A stretch of DNA of 64,000 nt from Pseudorhodobacter sp. PARRP1 (lineage in GTDB: Bacteria > Pseudomonadota > Alphaproteobacteria > Rhodobacterales > Rhodobacteraceae). Positions 27,201-34,548 of the stretch are shown here, in pieces. Made by a program: the position numbers and the translations under genes. Under the pieces are notes generated by a model. The model did not search any database. It saw only the letters and a list, made by a program, of their open reading frames with translations, and was not told the DNA's origin. Numbering within the stretch: position 1 is the first letter of the stretch; each line of letters begins with the position of its first letter. Location of the stretch: positions 920,232 to 984,231 of the forward strand of contig NKIU01000001.1 of NCBI GenBank assembly GCA_002256245.1, in the 5' to 3' direction.

Positions 27201-27658
27201 GCGGCAAGATCGGTGGGCAAAGCCAGCCAATCCACCGCGCTGTCTGTCAGGACCAGCCGCGCGCCGGGGATCAGTTTGGGAAGCTGAAGCCCCTGTAGAG
27301 TGGGTGCGCCGGTTTCGCCGGTGAAATGCGGCACGGTCTGGCGACTGGAGTGATCCATCACCCTTTGCGACCGGATCTCGGGGCCTTCTTGCACCGTGGC
27401 CTGTGCCGCAAGGGCATCATCGCGCAGACGGGCCAACTCTTTCAGCGCCGAATAGGCCCGCACCACGCCCGCCACCGAATTGCGGTCGGTGATGGCGATG
27501 GCTGTCAGGCCAAGTTCCGCCGCCCGGGTGACCAACTCCTCGGGATGCGATGCGCCGCGCAGAAAGGTAAAGTTCGAGGTGGTGCAAAGCTCTGCATAAG
27601 GCTGGGGGGCGGTGGCCCCGTGATGGCCTTGCGTATTTTCACCGGCATCGGGGCGCAT
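24245..27658 (-). CDS. dnaE2: error-prone DNA polymerase DnaE2
   Basis: A 1137-residue C-family polymerase alpha subunit for damage-induced mutagenesis. It has an N-terminal PHP domain ([23 protein letters not shown]), the catalytic aspartates in [17 protein letters not shown] and [10 protein letters not shown], the helix-hairpin-helix region ([16 protein letters not shown]) and a C-terminal OB fold ([26 protein letters not shown]). The ATG at 27658 overlaps the imuB stop by one base (TGATG). The open frame to 27910 is a shadow of the imuB repeats. It is the last gene of the imuA-imuB-dnaE2 operon under the LexA box at 29772-29786. Confidence 0.95.
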   Translation of the reverse strand: [1137 protein letters not shown]

Positions 27659-29196
27659 CAGGCAAACTCCCCTTGGGCGAACCATGTTTGCGCCGCCGTG
27701 GTGGGCGCGGGCCATGTTTGCGCCCCTGTGGGCGCGGGCCATGTTTGCGCTTGCGGGGTGTGAAACAGCCAGAGGCGCAGGCCTTCGCGCGTTTCGATCC
27801 GCCAATAGTCGCGCAGACCCGTGCGCCAAGCCGGATCGTCGAACCACCATTCCGGAGCGATCCGTTCGGGTCCGACGGCACGCAGGGTGGACAGCCGCAT
27901 CCGGCGCCAAGTGAAATGCACCGGAGGTTTACTGGAATGGGCATGTGCGGCAATAACAGGCTCGGGCGCAAAGATGATTTGCGGGCGGAGAAGGCTGTTT
28001 TGCGGGAATGCCTCAGCGGGGTCGCTGTAAGCGACCGGGGCCAACAGAAAGCTGCGTTCGGGGATCTTGCTATCGGCGGGCAGCATCCGCAGCACGCGGT
28101 CAAAGCCGATGCGGTTGCCCAGACGCGAGACCAGATCAGCCAACGCATCCTCGTGCCGGATGGCGATGCCGCCGCCGATCTGTTCAGGGGCCAGCGGTTC
28201 GGTGATCGGGGCCGAAAGGCGCAGGGCATCAATTCCAAAGCCCGAGTCGATCTCGTCCACCCCCTTGTGGAACAGTGCCGCGATGCGGTCTGGGTCGCGC
28301 ATCGGACGGGCAAGGCCGATTTCCACCTGCACCGATCCGCGATCTACCCGGCGCAATTCCAGCCGCACCCGGCGCGCGCCACGGTGATGCAGCGCCAGCG
28401 TCGCACAAAGGCGATCCAGCAGGCGGGCCAGCCCTGCCATCACATCAGATTGCCGCCCGATCGGTTCGGGCAAGGTCATCCGCACCCCGAAATGCGGAGC
28501 CTCGGGTTCTGCGGCCACGGGTTCGGCCTGCGCGCCCAGCGCCTGATCCAGCCGCAGCATCAACCCCGGCCCGAAGCGTTTGGCAAGCGGCGCACGCGGC
28601 AAGGGCAGCAGATCGCGGATGCGGTTCAGGCCCAGTCGAGCCAAGCCAGCGGCCGTATCAGCATCCACCCGCAGCGCGGCAATCGGCAGCGGGCCGAGAC
28701 CTTCGATCAGTTTACCGTCCGCAATCACACCGCCGCCATGCCGGGCCAGCGCATGTGCCCCACTGCGACTGCCTGCAATCGCGCTGATGCCAGTGATGCC
28801 AGAGCGCGCCAGACGGGCTTGCAGATCGGCGCGCAGCTCCTCTTCTCCACCGAAAAGATGTGCGACACCGGTGATGTCGGCGATGATGCCATCAGGGCCA
28901 TCGGTTGCCACCATCGGCGCATAACGCGAAGACCAGCGCCGCAGGGCTGCCAGTGCGGCAGCCTCGCGCGCCAGATCGGCAGGGCGGGTTTCCAACGCCG
29001 GACAGATCGCGCGGGCGTCAGCGAGTGCGCTGCCGCGATGCAACCCCTGCGCTTCGGCATGGGCATTCAGGCAATGCAGATGATCAGCATTGCCCGCCCG
29101 CAAGACCAGCGCAAACGGCCCGTCAACCGGGCGGGTCCGCAGGCTGGTCTCGCTCGCCAATCGCGGAAACCATATGGACAGCAGCCGACGCGCCAT
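27658..29196 (-). CDS. imuB: ImuB, Y-family polymerase-like mutasome protein
   Basis: A 512-residue Y-family-like protein beginning ARRLLSIWFPRLASE, with the palm/fingers region GIIADITGVAHLFGGEEEL and little-finger-like DNA-binding parts. ImuB lacks polymerase activity in characterised relatives and bridges the beta clamp and DnaE2. The C-terminus is unusual: three Trp-containing repeats, AQTWPAPTG, AQTWPAPTTA and AQTWFAQ, end the protein. The DNA repeats (27674-27750) are close to identical. Its start lies 74 bp inside imuA and its stop overlaps dnaE2 by one base. Confidence 0.92.
   Translation of the reverse strand: MARRLLSIWFPRLASETSLRTRPVDGPFALVLRAGNADHLHCLNAHAEAQGLHRGSALADARAICPALETRPADLAREAAALAALRRWSSRYAPMVATDGPDGIIADITGVAHLFGGEEELRADLQARLARSGITGISAIAGSRSGAHALARHGGGVIADGKLIEGLGPLPIAALRVDADTAAGLARLGLNRIRDLLPLPRAPLAKRFGPGLMLRLDQALGAQAEPVAAEPEAPHFGVRMTLPEPIGRQSDVMAGLARLLDRLCATLALHHRGARRVRLELRRVDRGSVQVEIGLARPMRDPDRIAALFHKGVDEIDSGFGIDALRLSAPITEPLAPEQIGGGIAIRHEDALADLVSRLGNRIGFDRVLRMLPADSKIPERSFLLAPVAYSDPAEAFPQNSLLRPQIIFAPEPVIAAHAHSSKPPVHFTWRRMRLSTLRAVGPERIAPEWWFDDPAWRTGLRDYWRIETREGLRLWLFHTPQAQTWPAPTGAQTWPAPTTAAQTWFAQGEFA
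27674..27750. repeat. 27-nt tandem repeat encoding the ImuB tail
   Basis: The 22-nt unit at 27702-27723 recurs exactly at 27729-27750 with a 27-nt period, and a diverged third copy starts near 27674. The period is a multiple of three, so copy number changes keep the frame. The protein repeat is AQTWPAPTG-like. Confidence 0.8.
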
Positions 29197-29737
29197 TCCA
29201 GTTCACAACCCAACTTCCAGATGTTCCTCTTTTGTTCTTAATAAGAGACCAGTCGTGCAGAGTCGAGTCCATTGCCATCACGTCGGCCGGCCGTGGCGCA
29301 CACAGCCAGCGGGTTTCGGCGGCAGGGCTGCCCTGCCCTTCTTGCACCAAAACAAGCCCAGTCGTCTGCCCGGTCTCGGCTGCGAGTTGCAAACGTCGGC
29401 CTGCCGTCAGGGAGAGAGGCCGCTCAGGCTCGGCGATGACCAGCGCAGCCGGCGTGGCGCGCAGGGATTCTTCCAGCGACCACAGAAGATCGGTCTCCCC
29501 CTTGGGCCGCAGCAAGATCAATCGGGTTGGCAGGCCATCTGGCAGACCAAGCGGCAGCAGCACCTGCGGAGCATGATCGGGCATGATCCAGACCACCGGC
29601 CCCGGATGCCGTGCCGCTTGAAACAGCGCAAAGGTCCGCCGCCCACGTCCCTGCGCCTCGTGCACACGCGCACCCACCAGCGCCAAAGCATCAGCGGGCG
29701 TTGCAGGGCGGCGTGCAGTAAGGGGCAAGTCTCGCAT
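29123..29737 (-). CDS. imuA: ImuA, RecA/SulA-like mutasome protein
   Basis: A 204-residue protein of the ImuA family, the first gene of the SOS mutasome operon. The segments GRRTFALFQAARHPGPVVWIMPDHAPQ, RPKGETDLLWSLEESLRA and EPERPLSLTAGRRLQLAAE fit the RecA-like ImuA fold without a complete Walker A. The frame reaches 29788, but that ATG lies within the LexA box, so MRDLPLTARRPATP at 29737 is taken as the start; no strong SD is visible there. It overlaps imuB by 74 bp. ImuA supports DnaE2/ImuB function in relatives. Confidence 0.85.
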   Translation of the reverse strand: MRDLPLTARRPATPADALALVGARVHEAQGRGRRTFALFQAARHPGPVVWIMPDHAPQVLLPLGLPDGLPTRLILLRPKGETDLLWSLEESLRATPAALVIAEPERPLSLTAGRRLQLAAETGQTTGLVLVQEGQGSPAAETRWLCAPRPADVMAMDSTLHDWSLIKNKRGTSGSWVVNWNGASAAVHMVSAIGERDQPADPPG

Positions 29738-29771
29738 CAAGGGCAGGGGATTCGCTGGATTGGTTAAACGT

Positions 29772-29786
29772 GAACAATACAGGAAC
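29772..29786 (-). promoter_or_regulatory. LexA (SOS) box upstream of imuA
   Basis: GTTC-CTGTATT-GTTC on the minus strand matches exactly the alphaproteobacterial LexA consensus GTTC-N7-GTTC. It lies 35 nt upstream of the chosen imuA start. Confidence 0.85.
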
Positions 29787-29871
29787 ATGCTGCAAGGAAC
29801 AGTGCGGCATTATGGTTTGCAAGCCGTGGCCGGGTTGCGGTGTTGCGGCGGTGATTTTGATAGGTTTGCTA

Positions 29872-30729
29872 TCAATCCGCCGGTGCTGATTGCGGCAACG
29901 GGCCCGACAAGCTTTTGATCACCTGAGCGGCGGCAGCCGACACCGGATCAATTGTTGCGCGCAGGATTTGTATGCGATCAAACTGGGCTGGGTCACGGGC
30001 AAGGGTTTCACGCAGGGCGGCTGCGAAAGCCATGCGCAGTTCGGTGCCAATGTTGAATTTACAAACCGTGGTTTGTTGCGCCAGACTGCGGCGTAAGTCG
30101 GGAGCAAGGCCCGATCCGCCGTGCAGAACCAGGGGCAGATCGGGCGTCGCGGCCTTGATTGCGCTTAGCAGCAGCCTGTCAACAGCGGCGGTTGGATTGG
30201 TCATCAGATGGCTGTTTCCCACAGATACCGCCAAGGCATCTATCCCAGTTTCCTGCGCAAACCGCCGCACCTCGGCCGGGTCGGTCCCCCGCGAATGCGC
30301 GCCGTCGTGATAGCCGACATAGCCCAACTCGGCCTCGACCGAGACGCCGTGTCGATGCGCCATGGCGACAATTTCCGCCGTGCGCGCGATGTTTTCGCCC
30401 AAGGGCAAGGCCGATCCGTCATACATCACCGAGGTAAAGCCGCAGTCGATCGCCTGCGCGCAAACGGCAAGATTTTCGCCATGATCCAGATGCGCCACCA
30501 CTGGCACTGACGCGGTTTCTGCCAGATGCCGGAACATCGCGCCCAGCACCACAATCGGCGTGTGAGCGCGGCAACCGGGGCCTGCCTGCAAGATAACGGG
30601 GCGGTTTTCAGCCTCGGCGGCGCGCACATAAGCCACCGCATCCTCCCAGCCCAACACCACCAGCCCCGCCACAGCCGTGCCATCGGTCAGGCATGGCGTC
30701 AGCACCTGGCGCAGGGTGGCTCGTGTCAT
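29872..30729 (-). CDS. iolJ: class II aldolase, probable 2-deoxy-5-keto-D-gluconate 6-phosphate aldolase
   Basis: A 285-residue zinc-dependent fructose-bisphosphate aldolase-family protein. Zinc ligands are visible in VVAHLDHGEN, SVEAELGYVG and VLHGGSGLA. It is the last gene of the iolD-iolC-iolB-iolJ operon, which suggests that it splits DKGP into DHAP and malonate semialdehyde. The phylogenetic split from Fba or tagatose-bisphosphate aldolases cannot be made by eye. It overlaps iolB by 4 bp. Confidence 0.8.
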   Translation of the reverse strand: MTRATLRQVLTPCLTDGTAVAGLVVLGWEDAVAYVRAAEAENRPVILQAGPGCRAHTPIVVLGAMFRHLAETASVPVVAHLDHGENLAVCAQAIDCGFTSVMYDGSALPLGENIARTAEIVAMAHRHGVSVEAELGYVGYHDGAHSRGTDPAEVRRFAQETGIDALAVSVGNSHLMTNPTAAVDRLLLSAIKAATPDLPLVLHGGSGLAPDLRRSLAQQTTVCKFNIGTELRMAFAAALRETLARDPAQFDRIQILRATIDPVSAAAAQVIKSLSGPLPQSAPAD

Positions 30730-31568
30730 TTGAACTTCGCGATCATGTCTTTGATGCCGGGTATTGTCTCGATCTGGTCGGCGTGACTGGGTTGGAAATA
30801 CTGCACCAGGGATCGCTGAGTCTCTCCGGCAAGGATGGTGAAGTAATACATCTGATAGCCCGGCAGCACGCAGCAGGGATGATAGCCCTTGTCGATCAGA
30901 ACGGTTGATCCATCGACGATGTGATATGCGTCGCCCGACACGCCATCCTCGCGCTGCAACATCTGCAACCCCGATCCATGCGGCGGGTTGAAGCGGAAGT
31001 TATAGGCCTCATCGTGGCGGGTCTCGTCGGGCAGACGGTTGGTGTCGTGCTTGTGGCTGGGAAATCCTGACCAGCCACCTGTGCCCACTGTGTATAGCTC
31101 GGACACCAGCAGCCGGCCGACGCGCCCATGGTATTTGGTGCCAAGGATGTGCTTGATCTTGCGGTGGGTCTTGGTGTCATCCGATCCGTATTGCACCGGG
31201 TCAATATCGGCGGCACGCACCGCAAAGGCGGGTAAGACCTGATCACAAAGCGCGCCCGCCACGAACACCTCGGCCTGATCTGACCGGCAGATGATCTGCG
31301 CCTGCGCGCCGGTCGGCACATAAACCGCCTCAGGTTCGCCATCCCAGACGTTCTGGCGCCGCTGGCCGATATTTTCAAAGGCCTCGCCCGCAACATGCAC
31401 ATCAATCGTGCCGGTGGCCGGGACGATGCAAGTCTCATACCCCGGCACGGTCGAGGTGAAGGACTGATCGCGCGTCAGTTTGACGATGTTGAAATAGACC
31501 AGCGGCACCAGCGGATGACCCGCCGCGACGACCGCCTGATTCTTGTTGTCATAAGGGGCAATGTGCAT
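30726..31568 (-). CDS. iolB: 5-deoxy-glucuronate isomerase
   Basis: A 280-residue bicupin converting 5-deoxy-D-glucuronate to 2-deoxy-5-keto-D-gluconate. Metal-binding cupin motifs are seen in WSGFPSHKHDTNRLPDETRHDEAYNF split across the loop, and in the C-terminal KGYHPCCVLPGYQMYYF, the IolB signature. It lies 19 nt downstream of iolC and overlaps iolJ by 4 bp. Length is typical of the family. Confidence 0.95.
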   Translation of the reverse strand: MHIAPYDNKNQAVVAAGHPLVPLVYFNIVKLTRDQSFTSTVPGYETCIVPATGTIDVHVAGEAFENIGQRRQNVWDGEPEAVYVPTGAQAQIICRSDQAEVFVAGALCDQVLPAFAVRAADIDPVQYGSDDTKTHRKIKHILGTKYHGRVGRLLVSELYTVGTGGWSGFPSHKHDTNRLPDETRHDEAYNFRFNPPHGSGLQMLQREDGVSGDAYHIVDGSTVLIDKGYHPCCVLPGYQMYYFTILAGETQRSLVQYFQPSHADQIETIPGIKDMIAKFK

Positions 31569-31587
31569 GATCGGCCTTTGGCTTGGG

Positions 31588-32553
31588 TTAGGGGCGGTTC
31601 AGAAATTGATCGAGAGCAGCAGTATCGGGCGAGGCAGGCGCGCAGCCGATCCCCGCCACGATGATGGCGGCGGTGGCAGCACCGCGCTTGACGGCGGCCT
31701 CCAGCGCGTGACCTGCGGCAAGACCCGCCAGCAGCCCCGCCATAAAGCCGTCTCCGGCCCCCATCGGCTTCAGCGCATTGACCGCGAAAATACCGGTGTC
31801 AAAGCTGAAATCAGGGGTGAAGGTGGTGCAGCCCAAACCGCCGCGTTTATAGACGGTGAACAGCGCATTCTCAGACACCAAGGCCCGTGCATAGGCCGCA
31901 CCTCTGGCGTAGTCCCCCGCCAGAAGGCCAAATTCGTCATCGTTGCCGATGACAATGTCGGATGCCTGTGCGGCCTTACGGCAAACCTGCGCCGCTTCTG
32001 CGACCGATGGCCAAGAATAGGCGCGATAGTCGATGTCCAACACCACCAGCGCCCCAGCAGCCCGCGCCTGTGCCATCGCGGCAAAGCTGGCCGCGCGCGA
32101 TGGTTCACAGGCCAGCGCCGTTCCGGTGACGACAAGTGCTGCAACGTTGGCAAAATCGACTGCTGCGACCGCGCTTACATCCAGCGCGAAATCGGCAGCA
32201 CCATTGCGATACAGCACGGTTTGCGCATCCTGCGGGATCGTCTCGACAACCGCCAAGGAATTGCGCAAGCCGCTGCCTTCGGATCTGCAATGCCGAGTAT
32301 CGACGCCGTATCGCGCCAGTTCGGCCAGACAATAGCGCCCGACCGCATCATCTGACACGCAAGACAACAGCGCCGCCTGCGCCCCCTGCCGCGCCAAGCC
32401 CACCGCGATATTCCCCGCCGAGCCGCCCACCGCCGAGACATAGCGCTGCGCATCCTCAATCCGGGTGCCGGGGGGATCAGCGTAAAGATCCATCCCCACC
32501 CGGCCCAGCACCACAAAGCGGTTCAGCGCGATCCGTTGCCACAGCCGCCGCAT
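31588..32553 (-). CDS. iolC: 5-dehydro-2-deoxygluconokinase
   Basis: A 321-residue PfkB-family sugar kinase phosphorylating 2-deoxy-5-keto-D-gluconate. Seen: LGRVGMDLYAD at the N-terminus, SAVGGSAGNIAVGLAR (PfkB signature 1) and LKPMGAGDGFMAGLLAGL with the catalytic aspartate (signature 2). The start at 32553 overlaps the iolD stop by one base (TGATG); the frame to 32712 is the iolD shadow. It is the single-domain form, without the C-terminal aldolase-like fusion found in some rhizobial IolC proteins. Confidence 0.93.
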   Translation of the reverse strand: MRRLWQRIALNRFVVLGRVGMDLYADPPGTRIEDAQRYVSAVGGSAGNIAVGLARQGAQAALLSCVSDDAVGRYCLAELARYGVDTRHCRSEGSGLRNSLAVVETIPQDAQTVLYRNGAADFALDVSAVAAVDFANVAALVVTGTALACEPSRAASFAAMAQARAAGALVVLDIDYRAYSWPSVAEAAQVCRKAAQASDIVIGNDDEFGLLAGDYARGAAYARALVSENALFTVYKRGGLGCTTFTPDFSFDTGIFAVNALKPMGAGDGFMAGLLAGLAAGHALEAAVKRGAATAAIIVAGIGCAPASPDTAALDQFLNRP

Positions 32554-34445
32554 CACAGGCCCTGCCTTTGCCGCGCGTGCCCGGCTTGATGGGCGGCATG
32601 TGCGGTGCCAATCTCGGGGCGGGCGCTGACCTCGGCGGTGCCAACCTGCCACCAGGTGTGGCCCTGATCGGTCCAGCCATCGTGCGCATCCACCTTCATG
32701 GTGATGACGCAAGTGCGGTCAGCAGCGCGTGCGCGCGCAAACGCCGCCGCGAAATCGTCCAACGTGGCGGCCTCTTCGGCGATCGCCCCCATCGCGCGGG
32801 CATGGGCGGCGAAATCAACCGCAAAGGGGGCGGCAATCGTCGGGCAATCGGCGAACAGGGTGTTGAAACTGGCGTTGCCGGTGTTCTTTTGCAACTTGTT
32901 GATCACCGCAAAGCCGCCATTGTCCAGCACCACCACAATCAGCTTATGCCCCGACAAAACCGAGGAATAGATGTCGGAATTCATCAGCAGATATGACCCG
33001 TCACCCACAAACACGACGGTTTCCGCCGCTGGCTGCCGTTCCCTTTGCGCGATGCGCGCGCCCCAGCCGCCTGCGATTTCATAGCCCATGCAGGAAAAGC
33101 CGAACTCGACATCCACCGTGCCAATCCCAAGGCTGCGCCAATTCGCCGTCACCTCGGCAGGCAGGCCGCCCGCTGCGGTGACGATGCGGTCCTCGGCGCT
33201 GCACAGCCCGTTCACCACGCCGATGGCTTGGGCGTAACTGGGCAAGCCATTGCGCGGGGCCACATTCTTGGCGACATAGCCGTTCCAGACCTGCCGCGCC
33301 TCTTGCGCGCGGGCCAACCACGCGGCAGGCGCGCGGTAGTGCGAAAGCGCCGCGCCCAGTTGAACCAACCCCACCTTGGCATCGCAAACCAACGGCTGGG
33401 ACAGATGCTTGCAGGCATCGTGTCGCCCGACATTCAGGCCGATGATGCGCGCGTCAGGTGCAAAGGCCGTCCACGATCCGGTGGTGAAATCCTGCAACCT
33501 TGTGCCGACGGCCAGCACCACATCGGCCTCGGCAGCGATGGCATTGGCGCTGTCTGACCCGGTTACACCCAAGGGGCCGATGTTGAGCGGGTGATCCCAC
33601 AGCAGATTGGCGCGGCCCGCGATGGTTTCCACCACCGGGATGCCGCGCGCGGTGGCAAAGGCGGTCAGCTCTGCCACAGCGCCCGCATATTGCACGCCAC
33701 CGCCTGCGATGATCACCGGGCGTTTGGCGGCGGCAAGCAGGGTTGCGGCCTCGGCCACCTCAAACGGATCAGGGGCTGCGCGGCGGATGCGGTGCAGGCA
33801 AGGGGCAAAGAACGCGGCAGGAAAGTCATAGGCCCAGCCCTGCAAATCCTGTGGCAGCGCCAGAAACGCAGGCCCGCAATCGGCGGGGTCAAGCAGGGTA
33901 TTCAGCACGGCAGGCAGGCTGTTCAGGATTTGTGCGGGGTGGCTGATGCGGTCCCAATAGCGGCAGACCGCCTTGAACGCATCCGTCACCCCCAGCGTCG
34001 GATTGCCGAAATGCTCCAACTGTTGCAGCACGGGGTCCGGCAGGCGGGTGTTGAAGTTATCGCCGCACAAAAGCAGCATCGGCAGGCGGTTGGCATGCGC
34101 CAGCGCCGCCGCCGTCAGCAGATTGGCGGTGCCCGGCCCGGCAGAGGCCGTGCAGAACATGAAGCGTCGGCGCAGCTGCGCTTTGGCATAGGCGGCTGCG
34201 GCAAAGCCCATGCTTTGCTCATTCTGGCCACGATGCAGCGGCAATTTGGCACGCGCAGCATACAGCGCCTCGCCCAAGGAAGGCGCGTTGCCGTGACCAA
34301 AAATGCCAAAGCCCCCGCCGCAAAGCCGCGTGCGCGCGCCGTCAATCTCGATGAACTGGTTGGCCAGCCAAGTCACGATCGCCTGCGCAACCGTCATTCG
34401 CAAGACACCGCCTGAAGGGGGAAGATCGTTGTCGGTCATGGCCAT
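32553..34445 (-). CDS. iolD: 3D-(3,5/4)-trihydroxycyclohexane-1,2-dione hydrolase
   Basis: About 630 residues. A thiamine-diphosphate enzyme that opens the inositol ring, giving 5-deoxy-D-glucuronate. The three ThDP domains are visible: the Pyr domain with the GQNEQSMGFAAAAYAK glutamate region, the central domain (RPVIIAGGGVQYAGA), and the PP domain with GDGSYLLMNSDIYSSV for Mg-ThDP binding. Of the in-frame starts at 34457, 34445 and 34439, 34445 is taken because GAGG lies 6-10 nt upstream; this is uncertain. It is first gene of the leftward iol operon, divergent from a Gfo/Idh gene across a LacI-type operator. Confidence 0.95.
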   Translation of the reverse strand: MAMTDNDLPPSGGVLRMTVAQAIVTWLANQFIEIDGARTRLCGGGFGIFGHGNAPSLGEALYAARAKLPLHRGQNEQSMGFAAAAYAKAQLRRRFMFCTASAGPGTANLLTAAALAHANRLPMLLLCGDNFNTRLPDPVLQQLEHFGNPTLGVTDAFKAVCRYWDRISHPAQILNSLPAVLNTLLDPADCGPAFLALPQDLQGWAYDFPAAFFAPCLHRIRRAAPDPFEVAEAATLLAAAKRPVIIAGGGVQYAGAVAELTAFATARGIPVVETIAGRANLLWDHPLNIGPLGVTGSDSANAIAAEADVVLAVGTRLQDFTTGSWTAFAPDARIIGLNVGRHDACKHLSQPLVCDAKVGLVQLGAALSHYRAPAAWLARAQEARQVWNGYVAKNVAPRNGLPSYAQAIGVVNGLCSAEDRIVTAAGGLPAEVTANWRSLGIGTVDVEFGFSCMGYEIAGGWGARIAQRERQPAAETVVFVGDGSYLLMNSDIYSSVLSGHKLIVVVLDNGGFAVINKLQKNTGNASFNTLFADCPTIAAPFAVDFAAHARAMGAIAEEAATLDDFAAAFARARAADRTCVITMKVDAHDGWTDQGHTWWQVGTAEVSARPEIGTAHAAHQAGHARQRQGL

Positions 34446-34478
34446 CGGCTGCCTCATAGCGCTGGGGTCGAAATCGCA

Positions 34479-34508
34479 TTGACGATGTTCTACAAGATAC
34501 GGTATCAA
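34479..34508 (+). promoter_or_regulatory. candidate promoter of the rightward iol genes
   Basis: TTGACG (34479-34484) and TATCAA (34503-34508) are separated by 18 nt. The -10 abuts the 20-bp palindrome at 34509-34528, so a bound repressor would block the start of transcription. Confidence 0.5.
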
Positions 34509-34528
34509 TTTTGCAACCGGTTGCAAAA
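34509..34528. promoter_or_regulatory. perfect 20-bp LacI-family operator
   Basis: TTTTGCAACCGGTTGCAAAA is a perfect palindrome with the central CG of LacI/GalR-family sites. It lies in the 103-bp divergent region of iolD and the oxidoreductase gene at 34549. The LacI-type regulator at 37714-38709 is the obvious candidate to bind it. A second short dyad GATAC-G-GTATC lies at 34496-34506. Confidence 0.8.
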
Positions 34529-34548
34529 GGTTTTTCGAAAGGTGGGCG

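Noticed and set aside
24659-27298. 879-residue open frame on the plus strand
   Set aside because: Antisense to dnaE2; Gln/Arg/His-rich composition with no family motif, a normal effect of high GC content.
27674-27750. short CRISPR-like repeat
   Set aside because: The repeats are contiguous in-frame units within imuB, without unique spacers or cas genes.
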